This document shows positions 34,278 to 43,051 of a stretch of 64,000 bases of DNA, one piece after another. Under the pieces are notes generated by a model. That model was not told the DNA's origin and made no database searches. It saw only the letters and a program-made list of their open reading frames with translations. Source of the DNA: Roseomonas sp. AR75 (GTDB lineage: Bacteria > Pseudomonadota > Alphaproteobacteria > Acetobacterales > Acetobacteraceae); NCBI RefSeq assembly GCF_005222815.1, contig NZ_STGB01000003.1, positions 186,001-250,000 of the forward strand, in the 5' to 3' direction. How positions within the stretch are numbered: the stretch's first letter is position 1; each line of letters starts with the position of its first letter. Position numbers and translations under genes: made by a program.

Positions 34278-34949
34278 TCACCCGGTCCGCCGTGCGGCCT
34301 TCAGCACGAAGGCGTAGACCTCGTCCACGTTGCTGGTGATGAGGTCGGCGCCGAGGGCACGTTCCTCGCCGCGATGCGCCATCGCCCAGCGCGCGGCGTG
34401 GATCACCACCGGCAGCGCGGGATGCTCGGCGCGGATCGCCCGCAGCAGGGTCAGCCCGGCCTCCTCGTCCGGCGGGCGCGCCATGTCGGTGATCACCAGG
34501 TCGAACCGCGCCTCCCGCAGGGCCGCAAGCCCCGCTTCCGTGCTGGTCCGTTCCGTCACCTCGATGCCCAGTTCGCGGAAGGCGGTGACGAGCAGGCGGT
34601 TGTTGGCGGGGTTGTCGTCCACCCAGAGCAGGCGCAGCGCCTTGGTGCCCGTGCCGCTGGCCACCAGCCCGGCTGCGGCGGCGCCGGCAATATTGCGCAC
34701 GATCTGCTCCTGCGCAGCGCCATCCGCAGCGGGTTCGCCCGCCCGCTGGGCGGAAGCGGCGATGGCGGCGGCGGCGGCGGAGCTGGCGATGCGGGTGATC
34801 TCCACCCCGGTCGGCCCAACCTTCACCGTGGTCTGGCCGGCATCGGCCGGCTTCACCAGCGCCGCGACCGCGTCATGGAAGCGCCAGGCGACGAACAGCA
34901 CCACGGCGGGCCAGGCCAGCGCCTCGATCAGCTTGATGAGCTGTTCCAT
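34278..34949 (-). CDS. membrane-anchored receiver-domain protein
   Basis: 223 residues. An N-terminal helix (LIEALAWPAVVLFVAWRFHDA, about 8-27) is followed by an alanine-rich linker with VKVGPTGVEITR. From about 105 a receiver-like domain follows: LRLLWVDDNPANNRLL (Asp111, Asp112), FDLVITDMARPPDEEAGLTLLRAI (Asp155). The usual KP motif near the end is replaced by ITSNVDEVYAFV, so the switch lysine is missing. No output domain. This anchors a possibly degenerate receiver to the inner membrane. The start overlaps the sugar-kinase stop by 1 nt. Confidence 0.75.
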   Translation of the reverse strand: MEQLIKLIEALAWPAVVLFVAWRFHDAVAALVKPADAGQTTVKVGPTGVEITRIASSAAAAAIAASAQRAGEPAADGAAQEQIVRNIAGAAAAGLVASGTGTKALRLLWVDDNPANNRLLVTAFRELGIEVTERTSTEAGLAALREARFDLVITDMARPPDEEAGLTLLRAIRAEHPALPVVIHAARWAMAHRGEERALGADLITSNVDEVYAFVLKAARRTG

Positions 34950-35848
34950 CAGCCGCCCCCGTCCCACAGCCGCGCGGCGCCCAGCACGCCGGAACTGTCG
35001 CCATGCATGGCTTGCCGCACCGGGGTGGAGAAGGCGTCGGAGAAGACGTGGCGGGGGATCAGCCCGGGCAGCACCGTATAGAGATGCACCATGTTGGACA
35101 GGCCTCCACCCAGCACGATCACCTCGGGATCGACGATGTTAACGATGGCGGCCAGCGCCCGGGCGAGCCGGTCCGCATGGCGGTCCAGCGCGCCCCGTGC
35201 CGTCGCGTCACCGGCGGCGGCGCGGGCGGGCAGCGCGCTCGCGTCGCGCGCGCCAGGACCATCCGCATCGGCGGCGAGGCCCGGTCCCGAAAGAAACGTC
35301 TCGAGACAGCCGCGCTGTCCGCACCAGCAGCGCGGGCCGGGATGTTCCGCTGCCGTCATCCAGGGCAGCGGATTGTGGCCCCATTCGCCCGCCACACGGT
35401 TGCGTCCTTCGACCAGCCGCCCGTTCACCACGAGACCCCCGCCGCAACCGGTGCCAAGGATCACCGCGAAGACGCTGCCGAAGCCGGCGCCGGCGCCATC
35501 CGCCGCCTCGCTCATCGCAAGGCAGTTCGCATCGTTGGACAGCCGCACCGGACGGTCCAGGCGGGCGGCGAGGTCGGCGCCGAGCGGCCTGCCGTTCAGC
35601 CAGGTGGAATTGGCGCCGCGGATCAGCCGGGTCTCTGGGTTCTCGCTGCCGGGGATGCCGATGCCGAGGCTGCCCCGCGCCCCGAGCTCGGCCTCCGCGC
35701 CCTCGACAAGGCCGGCGATGGCGGCGATCCCGGCCGCATAGTCGCGCGGCGTGGCGACGCGGCGGCGCAGCCGCACCGTGCCGGACGAGTCCAGCGCGGC
35801 GACCTCGATCTTGGTCCCGCCTAGATCCACACCGATGCGCCAATCCAT
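34949..35848 (-). CDS. mak: ROK-family fructokinase, Mak-like
   Basis: 299 residues. ROK signatures: the phosphate loop IGVDLGGTKIEVAAL, GIPGSENPET, ANSTWLNGRPLGADLAARL, RLSNDANCLAMSEA, FAVILGTGCGGGLV, GEWGHNPLPWM and the zinc motif CWCGQRGCLETF. The stretch from GIPGS to NPLPWM is very close to E. coli Mak (YajF), a manno(fructo)kinase, as remembered. It should phosphorylate free fructose or mannose in the cytosol. The start at 35848 is the Met before DWRIGVD; earlier Met codons give a nonsense leader. It is the first gene of the minus-strand cluster ending in dinB. Confidence 0.85.
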   Translation of the reverse strand: MDWRIGVDLGGTKIEVAALDSSGTVRLRRRVATPRDYAAGIAAIAGLVEGAEAELGARGSLGIGIPGSENPETRLIRGANSTWLNGRPLGADLAARLDRPVRLSNDANCLAMSEAADGAGAGFGSVFAVILGTGCGGGLVVNGRLVEGRNRVAGEWGHNPLPWMTAAEHPGPRCWCGQRGCLETFLSGPGLAADADGPGARDASALPARAAAGDATARGALDRHADRLARALAAIVNIVDPEVIVLGGGLSNMVHLYTVLPGLIPRHVFSDAFSTPVRQAMHGDSSGVLGAARLWDGGG

Positions 35849-35925
35849 GCCCCGACAGTCGCGCGGCCGGCACCCGGCAGGCAAGCGCCTTGCCCCGCGG
35901 GGTCGGCGGTGCTGGACTCCGCGGC

Positions 35926-36162
35926 ATGGGAGATACGCTGCTCGACGTGCAGGGGCTCACCTGCCCGCTGCCGGTGCTGAAGGCCAACAAGGCGCTCCGC
36001 AGCCTTCCGGCCGGGGCAAGGTTGACCGTGCTCGCCACCGACCCCGCCAGCGTGAAGGATTTCCGGGCCTATACGCAGGAGACCGGGCATGCGCTGGTCG
36101 CCTTCAGCGAGGAGAAGGGCGTCTACCGCTTCACCCTGAAGAAGCGGGAGGAGCCGACGTGA
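35926..36162 (+). CDS. TusA-family sulfur carrier protein
   Basis: 78 residues, the normal size. The start LLDVQGLTCPLPVLKANKALRSLPAG carries the conserved Cys-Pro (Cys13) that binds sulfur as persulfide, and VLATDPASVKDFRAYTQETGHAL matches the second half of the fold. TusA-like proteins pass sulfur for tRNA thiolation or other sulfur pathways. It overlaps the histone-deacetylase-like gene by 4 nt and is divergent from mak. Confidence 0.9.
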   Translation: MGDTLLDVQGLTCPLPVLKANKALRSLPAGARLTVLATDPASVKDFRAYTQETGHALVAFSEEKGVYRFTLKKREEPT

Positions 36163-37088
36163 CTGTCCTGCTGTTTTCCCACCGCGCCTGCCTGCATCAC
36201 GACATGGGGCCGCATCATCCGGAATGCCCGGACCGGCTGCGCGCCGTGCTGCGGGCGCTCGACAGCGAGGAATTCTCGGACCTCATCCGCGATGAGGCGC
36301 CGCAGGCGACGGTGGAGCAGCTGATCCGTGTGCACCCGGCGCAGTATGTGGACGCGATCCTCGGCATCCGACCGGAGCCGGACGACATCGTGCAGCTCGA
36401 TGCCGATACCGCCATGAACTGGGGCAGCGCCGAGGCCGCCTTGCGCGCCGCGGGCGCGGCCGTGGCCGGGGTGGATGCGGTGTGCCGGGCCGAGGTGCGC
36501 CGCGTCTTCTGCGCGGTGCGCCCGCCCGGCCACCATGCCGAGCCGGCGCGGCCGATGGGCTTCTGCTTCTTCGCCAATGCCGCCGTCGCCGCCCGCCACG
36601 CCCAGGCGATGCACGGCCTGACGCGGATCGCCGTGGTGGATTTCGACGTGCATCACGGCAACGGCACCCAGGCCTGCTTCGAGGCTGACGCAACCCTGTT
36701 CTACGCCAGCTCCCACCAGTCGCCCTGCTATCCGGGCACGGGCGACGCCAGCGAGACCGGCGTCGGCAACATCGTGAACGCGCCGTTGCCGCCCGGCGCC
36801 GATGGCGCGGCGTTCCGCTCGGCATGGCAGGACACGCTGCTGCCCGCGCTGGACCGCTTCGCACCGGAATTGCTGGTGATTTCCGCCGGCTTCGACGCGC
36901 ATGCGCGCGACCCGCTGGCACAATTGCGCGTGCGCGAGGCCGATTTCGCCTGGCTCAGCGAGGAGCTGTGCCGCCTGGCGGACCGCCACTGCGAAGGCCG
37001 GCTCGTCAGCCTGCTGGAGGGCGGCTACGACCTGGACGCGCTGGCGAGTTCCGCCGCGGCGCATGTGCGGGCGCTGATGCGGGCCTGA
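36159..37088 (+). CDS. histone deacetylase family protein (acetoin utilization/acetylpolyamine amidohydrolase type)
   Basis: 309 residues with the arginase-deacetylase fold. Seen: ACLHHDMGPHHPECPDRLRAVL, the charge-relay motif RPPGHHAEPARPMGFCFF, DFDVHHGNGTQ with the zinc ligands (Asp and His near 167-169), SSHQSPCYPGTG, ISAGFDAHARDPLA (third zinc ligand Asp) and EGGYDLDAL with Tyr. All key residues are present, so it should be an active zinc deacylase in the cytoplasm; substrate may be acetylated polyamines or proteins. GTG start overlapping the TusA-like stop. Confidence 0.92.
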   Translation: MTVLLFSHRACLHHDMGPHHPECPDRLRAVLRALDSEEFSDLIRDEAPQATVEQLIRVHPAQYVDAILGIRPEPDDIVQLDADTAMNWGSAEAALRAAGAAVAGVDAVCRAEVRRVFCAVRPPGHHAEPARPMGFCFFANAAVAARHAQAMHGLTRIAVVDFDVHHGNGTQACFEADATLFYASSHQSPCYPGTGDASETGVGNIVNAPLPPGADGAAFRSAWQDTLLPALDRFAPELLVISAGFDAHARDPLAQLRVREADFAWLSEELCRLADRHCEGRLVSLLEGGYDLDALASSAAAHVRALMRA

Positions 37089-37213
37089 CGCCCGGTTGCC
37101 GCCCCCAGCTGCGCCCCTTATCCCGGTATGCGGCGCAAGGCTGTTTTGCGGCGGCTCCTCCCCTCGGACAGCCCTGCGGTTTTTCATGGCCCACCGGCCG
37201 GGATTGGTGCATC

Positions 37214-37474
37214 ATGTCAAGAATGGTTGACACTCCGACCACAGAAGCGTCTCGTCCGGTTGACACGCTGTCCTTCGAGGAAGCCTTGCAGGAACTGGAG
37301 GGGATCGTCCGCGAGTTGGAGGCCGGCCAGGGCCGGCTGGAGACGGCCGTCGCGCAGTACGAGCGCGGCGCCGCCCTCCGCCGGCATTGCGAGGCGCTGC
37401 TCGCAGAAGCGGAACAGAAGGTCCAGGCCATTGTCGATTCGCCCGGCGGCCCGACATTGCGGGACGCCGGCTGA
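37214..37474 (+). CDS. xseB: exodeoxyribonuclease VII small subunit
   Basis: 86 residues. The core LSFEEALQELEGIVRELEAGQGRLETAVAQYERGAALRRHCEALLAEAEQKVQ is the XseB signature, a two-helix coiled coil that binds XseA. The XseA gene is not nearby, which is normal. The stop overlaps the ispA start by one base, so xseB-ispA-dxs form an operon, a classical order in alphaproteobacteria. The 125-bp gap upstream should hold the operon promoter; no convincing -35/-10 pair was seen. Confidence 0.95.
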   Translation: MSRMVDTPTTEASRPVDTLSFEEALQELEGIVRELEAGQGRLETAVAQYERGAALRRHCEALLAEAEQKVQAIVDSPGGPTLRDAG

Positions 37475-38388
37475 TGTCAGAAACACTCGCCCCGCTCGAC
37501 GGCCTTTCGGCCGCCCTGCCCGCCGCCGCGGCGGAGGTCGAGGTGGCACTGGACACCCTGCTGCCGCCGCCGGAGGGCGCGGAATCGCGCCTGTTCGAGG
37601 CGATGCGCTACGCCGCCATGGGCGGCGGCAAGCGCATGCGCGGCTTCCTGGTGTTGGAGGGCGCGGCGCAGTTCGGCGTCTCCCGCGCCGCGGCGCTGCG
37701 CGTCGCGGCGGCGATCGAGATGCTGCACGCCTATTCGCTGGTGCATGACGATCTGCCCGCGATGGACGATGACGATCTCCGCCGCGGCAAGCCGACGGCG
37801 CACCGCGCCTTCGACGAGGCGACCGCCATCCTGGCCGGCGACGCGCTGCAGGCCCGCGCCTTCGAGGTGCTGGCCGAGGAGGACACGCATTCCGATCCCG
37901 CCGTGCGCGCCGAGCTGGTGCGCTGCCTGGCGCGCGCCGCGGGCGCGCGGGGCATGTGCGGCGGGCAGATGCTGGACATGCTCGCGGAGGAATCGGACCA
38001 ACCGCTGGACGAGCCCGCCATCGGCCGGCTGCAGTTGCTCAAGACCGGGCGGCTGATCGAGTTCTCGGCCGAGGCCGGCGCCATCCTCGGCAAGGCGCCG
38101 TCCGCACAGCGCCAAGCGCTCGCCGCCTATGGGCGCGAGCTCGGCGCCGCCTTCCAGATCGCCGACGACCTGCTGGATGCCACCGCGAGCGCGGAACAGA
38201 CCGGCAAGCGCACCGGCAAGGACGCCGAGGCCGGCAAGGCCACGCTGGTCTCGCTGCTGGGCGTGGAGCGCGCGCGGCTGCAGGCGGAACGCCTGGTGGA
38301 ACAGGCCATCAACCATCTCGACAGTTTCGGCGAGCGCGCGGATCTGCTGCGCGCGCTCGCCGCCTACACGGTGCAAAGGAAGAGTTGA
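37474..38388 (+). CDS. ispA: farnesyl diphosphate (polyprenyl) synthase
   Basis: 304 residues. The two aspartate-rich motifs are visible: [20 protein letters not shown] near 92-111 and [13 protein letters not shown] near 225. [13 protein letters not shown] binds isopentenyl diphosphate, and KTGRLIEFS precedes the second motif. Condenses isopentenyl diphosphate with dimethylallyl/geranyl diphosphate to farnesyl diphosphate. Between xseB and dxs, its usual place. Confidence 0.94.
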   Translation: MSETLAPLDGLSAALPAAAAEVEVALDTLLPPPEGAESRLFEAMRYAAMGGGKRMRGFLVLEGAAQFGVSRAAALRVAAAIEMLHAYSLVHDDLPAMDDDDLRRGKPTAHRAFDEATAILAGDALQARAFEVLAEEDTHSDPAVRAELVRCLARAAGARGMCGGQMLDMLAEESDQPLDEPAIGRLQLLKTGRLIEFSAEAGAILGKAPSAQRQALAAYGRELGAAFQIADDLLDATASAEQTGKRTGKDAEAGKATLVSLLGVERARLQAERLVEQAINHLDSFGERADLLRALAAYTVQRKS

Positions 38389-38390
38389 CC

Positions 38391-40310
38391 ATGGCACCTC
38401 CCGCCACGCCGCTTCTCGATCGCGTCCGCATCCCGGCCGACCTGCGCAATTTCTCCGCCGAGCAGCTCAAGCAGTTGGCCGCGGAGCTGAGGGCGGAGAC
38501 GATCGACGCGGTGTCGGTGACGGGCGGGCATCTCGGCGCCTCGCTCGGCGTGGTGGAGCTGACCGTCGCGATCCATGCGATCTTCGAGACGCCGCGCGAC
38601 CGGCTGATCTGGGATGTCGGCCATCAGGCCTATCCCCACAAGATCCTGACCGGGCGGCGCGACCGCATCCGCACGCTGCGCACGGAAGGCGGCCTGTCCG
38701 GCTTCACGCGGCGGAGCGAGAGCGAATACGATCCCTTCGGCGCGGCGCATTCCTCCACCTCGATCAGCGCCGGCCTCGGCATGGCGGTGGCGCGCGACCT
38801 GAAAGGCGATACGCGCAACGTCGTCGCGGTGATCGGCGACGGATCGATGTCCGCCGGCATGGCCTATGAGGCGATGAACAACGCGGGCGCCCTGAAGTCG
38901 CGGCTGATCGTCATCCTCAACGACAACGACATGTCCATCGCGCCGCCGGTGGGCGCGATGAGCGCCTATCTGTCGAAGGTGGTGTCCTCGCGTCCTTTCC
39001 TGAACGTGCGCGAGATGATGGCCAAGCTGGCCAAGCGCTTCCCGCGCCCGATCGAGCGCACCGCGCGCAAGGCCGAGGAGTTTGCGCGCGGCCTGCTGAC
39101 CGGCGGCACGCTGTTCGAGGAGATGGGCTTCTACTATGTCGGCCCGATCGACGGGCACGACCTGGACCACCTTCTGCCGATCCTGCGCAACCTGCGCGAC
39201 GCCGAGGACGACGTGCAGCCGATCCTGCTGCATGTGGTGACACAGAAGGGCAAGGGCTACGCGCCGGCCGAGGCCAGCGCCGACAAGTATCATGGCGTCC
39301 AGAAGTTCAACGTCATCACCGGCGAGCAGCAGAAGGCCCCGCCCGGCCCGCCCGCCTACCAGAAGGTCTTCGCGCAGGCGCTGATCGCGGAAGCCGAGGT
39401 GGACGAACGGATTGTCGCGGTGAATGCCGCGATGCCCTCCGGCACCAGCCTCGACCTGTTCGCGAAGCGCTTCCCGAAGCGCTGCTTCGACGTCGGCATC
39501 GCCGAGCAGCATGCGGTGACCTTCGCGGCCGGCATGGCAACGGAAGGCCTCAAGCCCTTCTGCGCGATCTATTCCACCTTCCTGCAGCGCGCCTATGACC
39601 AGGTGGTGCACGACGTGGTGCTGCAGGGGCTGCCGGTGCGCTTCGCGATGGATCGCGCGGGGCTGGTCGGCGCCGATGGCGCGACGCATGCGGGCAGCTT
39701 CGACATCGCCTATCTCGGCTGCCTGCCCGGCGTCGTGCTGATGGCGGCGGCGGATGAGGCGGAGCTCGCGCATATCGTCGCCACCGCGGCGGCGATCGAC
39801 GATGCGCCTTCCGCATTCCGCTATCCCCGTGGCGAGGGCACGGGCATCGCCGTGCCGGCGCGCGGCACGCCGCTCGAGATCGGGCGCGGGCGCGTGCTGC
39901 GGGAGGGCACGAGCATCGCCATCCTCTCCTACGGCACGCGGCTGGCCGAAGCGATGAAGGCGGCCGACGAGCTTGCCGCGCAGGGGCTTTCGGCGACGGT
40001 GGCCGATGCGCGCTTCGCCAAGCCGCTGGACACGGCGCTGGTGGAGCGGCTGGCGCGTGAGCACGAGGTGCTGATCACGGTCGAGGAAGGCAGCGTCGGC
40101 GGCTTCGGCAGCCTGGTGGCGCAACACCTGGCCTGGCAGGGGCTGCTGGATGGCGGGCTGAAGTTCCGCCCGATGACGCTGCCGGACCGCTTCCTGGACC
40201 ATGCCGCGCCGAAGGTGCAGTACGACTGGGCCGGGCTGAATGCGAAGCACATCGTCGCGGCGGCGGTGGCGGCGCTGGGCGTGCCGATGGCGCAGCCGGC
40301 GCGGGCGTAG
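38391..40310 (+). CDS. dxs: 1-deoxy-D-xylulose-5-phosphate synthase
   Basis: 639 residues, full length. TPP-binding and substrate motifs: [124 protein letters not shown] and [10 protein letters not shown]. It makes DXP from pyruvate and glyceraldehyde-3-phosphate, the first step of the MEP isoprenoid path; IspA upstream uses the products. The start is 2 nt after ispA. Confidence 0.97.
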   Translation: MAPPATPLLDRVRIPADLRNFSAEQLKQLAAELRAETIDAVSVTGGHLGASLGVVELTVAIHAIFETPRDRLIWDVGHQAYPHKILTGRRDRIRTLRTEGGLSGFTRRSESEYDPFGAAHSSTSISAGLGMAVARDLKGDTRNVVAVIGDGSMSAGMAYEAMNNAGALKSRLIVILNDNDMSIAPPVGAMSAYLSKVVSSRPFLNVREMMAKLAKRFPRPIERTARKAEEFARGLLTGGTLFEEMGFYYVGPIDGHDLDHLLPILRNLRDAEDDVQPILLHVVTQKGKGYAPAEASADKYHGVQKFNVITGEQQKAPPGPPAYQKVFAQALIAEAEVDERIVAVNAAMPSGTSLDLFAKRFPKRCFDVGIAEQHAVTFAAGMATEGLKPFCAIYSTFLQRAYDQVVHDVVLQGLPVRFAMDRAGLVGADGATHAGSFDIAYLGCLPGVVLMAAADEAELAHIVATAAAIDDAPSAFRYPRGEGTGIAVPARGTPLEIGRGRVLREGTSIAILSYGTRLAEAMKAADELAAQGLSATVADARFAKPLDTALVERLAREHEVLITVEEGSVGGFGSLVAQHLAWQGLLDGGLKFRPMTLPDRFLDHAAPKVQYDWAGLNAKHIVAAAVAALGVPMAQPARA

Positions 40311-40323
40311 CGCGGGCTCCGAC

Positions 40324-40340
40324 GCGCCCTTCCAGGGCGC
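40324..40340 (+). terminator. hairpin after dxs
   Basis: GCGCCC (40324-40329) and GGGCGC (40335-40340) with a 5-nt loop, 13 nt after the dxs stop. No T-tract, but followed closely by the palindrome at 40354. May end the xseB-ispA-dxs transcript. Confidence 0.45.
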
Positions 40341-40353
40341 CCCCGCACCCCGG

Positions 40354-40377
40354 CCCTCCCCCGTGAACGGGGGAGGG
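40354..40377. repeat. extragenic GC-rich palindrome
   Basis: CCCTCCCCCGT (40354-40364) and ACGGGGGAGGG (40367-40377), an 11-bp stem with a 2-nt centre. Same family as the palindromes at 3908 and 41561; it marks the left edge of the enolase-superfamily gene. Confidence 0.7.
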
Positions 40378-40407
40378 AGTAGGGATGCGTGGACGGGAGA
40401 TACGCCC

Positions 40408-41544
40408 ATGACTGGCACCACCATCCGCGCCATCACGCCGCATGTGCTGATGGCGGAGCTGTCGGAACCCTTCGCCTATTCCCAGGCCTGGTACCGCAGG
40501 CGAGGCGCCATGCTGGTCGAGATCACCACCGAAGACGGCATCACCGGCTGGGGCGAGGCGTTCGGGCCGCCGGAACTGACCGCGCCCATCGTCGTCTGGC
40601 TGGCGCCGCTGGTGATCGGCCAGGACGCGATGGCGCGCGAGGCGATCTGGCAGGCGCTCTACAACCGCCTGCGCGACCACGGGCAGCGCGGCCTTGTCGT
40701 GGAGGCGATCAGCGCCATCGACATCGCGCTGTGGGACATCGCGGGCCAGGCGCTCGGCCTGCCCGTGCACCGGCTGCTCGGCGGCCCGCTGCGGTTGGAG
40801 ATCGAGGCCTACGCCACCGGCTTCTATCGCCGCGAGCGCGGCGACCACCTGCAGTATCTCGTCGAGGAAGCCGAACAGCGCCGCGCCGAGGGCTTTCGGG
40901 CGCTGAAGCTCAAGACAGGCTGGGGGCTGAAGCAGGATATCGCGCTGACGCGGGAGTTCCGCGCCGCCATCGGGCCTGACTGCGGCCTGCTGGTGGATTG
41001 CAACCACGCCTACGATGCAACGGCGGCCATCACCTACGGCAACGCCGTCGCCGATTGCGACATCGGCTGGTTCGAGGAGCCCGTGCCGCCGGAGGACATC
41101 GCCGGCTACCTCGAGGTGAAGGCGCGCCAGCCGCTGCCCGTCGCGGGCGGCGAAGCCAGCTTCGCCCGCTGGGGGTTTGCGGAGATGATTGCGCGGCGCT
41201 CCGTGGACATACTGCAACCGGACGTCGCGGCCTGCGGCGGCATCTCGGAGCTGAAGAAGATCGCGGACATGGCGAGCGCCTTCGGGGTGCGCGTGAACCC
41301 GCATGTCTGGGGCACCGGCGTGACGCTCGCGGCCTCGCTGCATCTGCTGGCGGTGATCCCGGACAACCCGCCGGGGCTCTTCCCGCGCCCGCCGTTGCTG
41401 GAGCTGGACCGCTCGCCGCATCCGGTGCGCGACGAGGTCACGAGCATGCCGGCGATCTCGGCGGAAGGGCGCGTACGCGTGCCGGAGGCGCCGGGGCTGG
41501 GCGTACAGGTGGATCGGGATGCGCTCAGGCGGTTCGCGGTGTGA
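40408..41544 (+). CDS. mandelate racemase/muconate lactonizing enzyme family protein (enolase superfamily)
   Basis: 378 residues. The N-terminal capping domain (to about 125) precedes a barrel with LKLKTGWG (Lys-x-Lys base), LLVDCNHAYD (Asp metal ligand and the following His), FEEPVPPED (Glu ligand), VAGGEASFARWGF (Glu ligand), DILQPDVAACGGISELKKIADMA and NPHVWGTGVTLAASLHL with the His of the His-Asp dyad. This residue set is that of the mandelate racemase subgroup, which includes acid-sugar dehydratases. The substrate is not known. It sits between dxs and tlyA, flanked on both sides by palindromic repeats, and looks inserted into an otherwise conserved gene order. Confidence 0.87.
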   Translation: MTGTTIRAITPHVLMAELSEPFAYSQAWYRRRGAMLVEITTEDGITGWGEAFGPPELTAPIVVWLAPLVIGQDAMAREAIWQALYNRLRDHGQRGLVVEAISAIDIALWDIAGQALGLPVHRLLGGPLRLEIEAYATGFYRRERGDHLQYLVEEAEQRRAEGFRALKLKTGWGLKQDIALTREFRAAIGPDCGLLVDCNHAYDATAAITYGNAVADCDIGWFEEPVPPEDIAGYLEVKARQPLPVAGGEASFARWGFAEMIARRSVDILQPDVAACGGISELKKIADMASAFGVRVNPHVWGTGVTLAASLHLLAVIPDNPPGLFPRPPLLELDRSPHPVRDEVTSMPAISAEGRVRVPEAPGLGVQVDRDALRRFAV

Positions 41545-41560
41545 CACCGGGCGTGGCTAA

Positions 41561-41652
41561 CCCCCACCCCGACCCTCCCCCGCAAGCGGGAGAGGGAGCA
41601 GGTCGCCGCTATTCTCCCTCTCCCGCGCAGCGGGGGAGGGTCGGGGTGGGGG
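41561..41652. repeat. 92-bp double inverted repeat between enolase-superfamily gene and tlyA
   Basis: A 23-nt arm (41561-41583) is exactly complementary to 41630-41652, and inside it GCGGGAGAGGGAG (41586-41598) pairs with CTCCCTCTCCCGC (41614-41626), leaving a 15-nt loop. As RNA this could give a hairpin of 36 paired bases with one small internal loop. It is made of two head-to-head copies of the palindrome family and likely terminates or insulates transcription on both sides. Confidence 0.85.
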
Positions 41653-41665
41653 TCTGAGCGCCACC

Positions 41666-42403
41666 ATGACGAAGAAGCTCCGCGCCGATGTCGCGCTCGT
41701 GGAACGCGGCTTGGCGGAATCCCGCACGCGCGCGCAGGCGCTGATCCTCGCTGGCCTGGTGTTCAGCGGGGAGCAGCGCGTGGCCAAGGCCGGCGATCTC
41801 ATCAAGCCGGACCAGCCGCTGGAACTGCGCGGCCAGGACCATCCCTGGGTGTCGCGCGGCGGCCTCAAGCTCGACCATGCCCTCGCGCATTTCGGCCTCT
41901 CGCCGCAAGGGCGCATCTGCCTTGACGTCGGCGCCTCCACCGGCGGCTTCACCGATGTGCTCCTGCATCACGGTGCGGCGAAGGTGTTTGCCGTGGATGT
42001 CGGGCATGGGCAACTCGCCTGGAAGCTGCGCAACGACCCGCGCGTCGTCGTCATGGAACGCGTGAATGCCCGCTACCTGACGGCGGCGCAGATTCCCGAT
42101 CCGATCGGCGCCATCGTCTGCGATGCCAGCTTCATCGGGTTGCGCACGGTGCTGCCCGCGCCGCTGGCGCTCGCCGCGCCCGGCGCCTGGGCGGTGGCGC
42201 TGATCAAGCCGCAATTCGAGGTCGGCCCGGCCATCGCCAAGGGCGGCGTGGTGCGCGACGCCGGCGTGCATGCGCGCGTCTGCTCCGAGATCCGCAACTG
42301 GTGGGGCGAGTTGCCGGGATGGCGCGTCCTTGGCATCGAGGCGAGCCCGATCCTCGGGCCGGAAGGCAACCGCGAGTTCCTCATCGCCGCCCGGCGCGGC
42401 TGA
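41666..42403 (+). CDS. tlyA: TlyA family rRNA 2'-O-methyltransferase
   Basis: 245 residues. An S4 RNA-binding domain (KLRADVALVERGLAESRTRAQALILAGLVFSG, residues 3-34) is followed by an FtsJ-type methyltransferase: VSRGGLKLDHAL (Lys), CLDVGASTGGFTDVLL for SAM, VFAVDVGHGQL, VCDASFIGLRTVLPA (Asp) and ALIKPQFEVGPAIAKGGVVRD (Lys). Called hemolysin A in older annotation, but TlyA enzymes methylate ribosomal RNA cytidines. Commonly follows dxs; here one gene intervenes. Confidence 0.93.
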   Translation: MTKKLRADVALVERGLAESRTRAQALILAGLVFSGEQRVAKAGDLIKPDQPLELRGQDHPWVSRGGLKLDHALAHFGLSPQGRICLDVGASTGGFTDVLLHHGAAKVFAVDVGHGQLAWKLRNDPRVVVMERVNARYLTAAQIPDPIGAIVCDASFIGLRTVLPAPLALAAPGAWAVALIKPQFEVGPAIAKGGVVRDAGVHARVCSEIRNWWGELPGWRVLGIEASPILGPEGNREFLIAARRG

Positions 42404-42415
42404 GGCTGCGCGGCG

Positions 42416-42967
42416 TCAGCCGCGCTCGGCAAAGGGCGCGCTGCGCGCCGCCGCATCGGCCAGCCTGCCACGCCCCACCGCGCCCAGCAGCGCAAGACCG
42501 TCCACTGTCGCGCTCAGCAGTGCGCCCTGGTGCAGGCGCTCGGCTTCCGGCGCATCGAGCCGTTCGGCGGCCCAGGCGGCGAAGTGGTCGGCGATGTCCG
42601 CCGCAATGGCGCGATACGGCGCCTCGCCCCGTCCGGAGCGCGCCGCGACTTCCAACCACAGTCGCATGCAGCCCTGCAGCGCGGGGCGCCGCAGCGCGGC
42701 CCAGACCTCCTCCAGCAGCGGTGCGAAGCGGCGCCGCGGCGTGGGCGGGACCGCCGCCTCCAGCAGCGTGGCGAGCCGCTCCGCGACATGCCCAAGCACC
42801 GCGCTCAGCACGTCGTCCTTGTCGGCGAAATAGTACAGCAGCATGCGGTCGCTGGTGCCGGCCGCCGCCGCCATGGCGCGCAGCCCGGCGCCGCCGAGCC
42901 CTTGGCGCAGCAGATGGTCTGCCAGGGGATCGAGCAGCGCCTGCCGGCGGTCTTCGCGGATGCCCAT
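42416..42967 (-). CDS. TetR/AcrR family transcriptional regulator
   Basis: 183 residues. The N-terminal helix-turn-helix: RRQALLDPLADHLLRQGLGGAGLRAMAAAAGTSDRMLLYYFADKDDVLSAVL, with YYF typical of the family. The C-terminal ligand domain ends GALLSATVDGLALLGAVG. The ATG at 42967 is chosen over a Met at 42982, which would sit closer to the operators. Two palindromes lie immediately upstream (42975-43010), in the gap to the divergent membrane-protein gene, so it probably represses itself and that gene in response to a small ligand. Confidence 0.9.
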   Translation of the reverse strand: MGIREDRRQALLDPLADHLLRQGLGGAGLRAMAAAAGTSDRMLLYYFADKDDVLSAVLGHVAERLATLLEAAVPPTPRRRFAPLLEEVWAALRRPALQGCMRLWLEVAARSGRGEAPYRAIAADIADHFAAWAAERLDAPEAERLHQGALLSATVDGLALLGAVGRGRLADAAARSAPFAERG

Positions 42968-42974
42968 GCGTCTG

Positions 42975-43010
42975 CGTAGCACCTGCTACATTCCTGTAGC
43001 AGCCGCTACA
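42975..43010. promoter_or_regulatory. twin palindromic operator for the TetR regulator
   Basis: CGTAGCACCTGCTACA (42975-42990) and TGTAGCAGCCGCTACA (42995-43010) share the half-site GTAGC-N4-GCTAC, with centres exactly 20 bp apart. They fill the gap between the divergent TetR gene (start 42967) and the membrane-protein gene (start 43052). The spacing fits two dimers side by side on the DNA, as in several TetR operators. Confidence 0.85.
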
Positions 43011-43051
43011 TCGTGCGCGCTAGCATCGGCGACGCAGCAGGAGAGCACAGC

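Noticed and set aside
36159..37088. Acetoin catabolism operon suggested by the deacetylase-like protein
   Set aside because: No acetoin dehydrogenase genes are near; the family name is historical and the substrate unknown.
41561..41652. CRISPR-like repeat
   Set aside because: Two inverted copies only, without regularly spaced direct repeats or cas genes; it belongs to the extragenic palindrome family.
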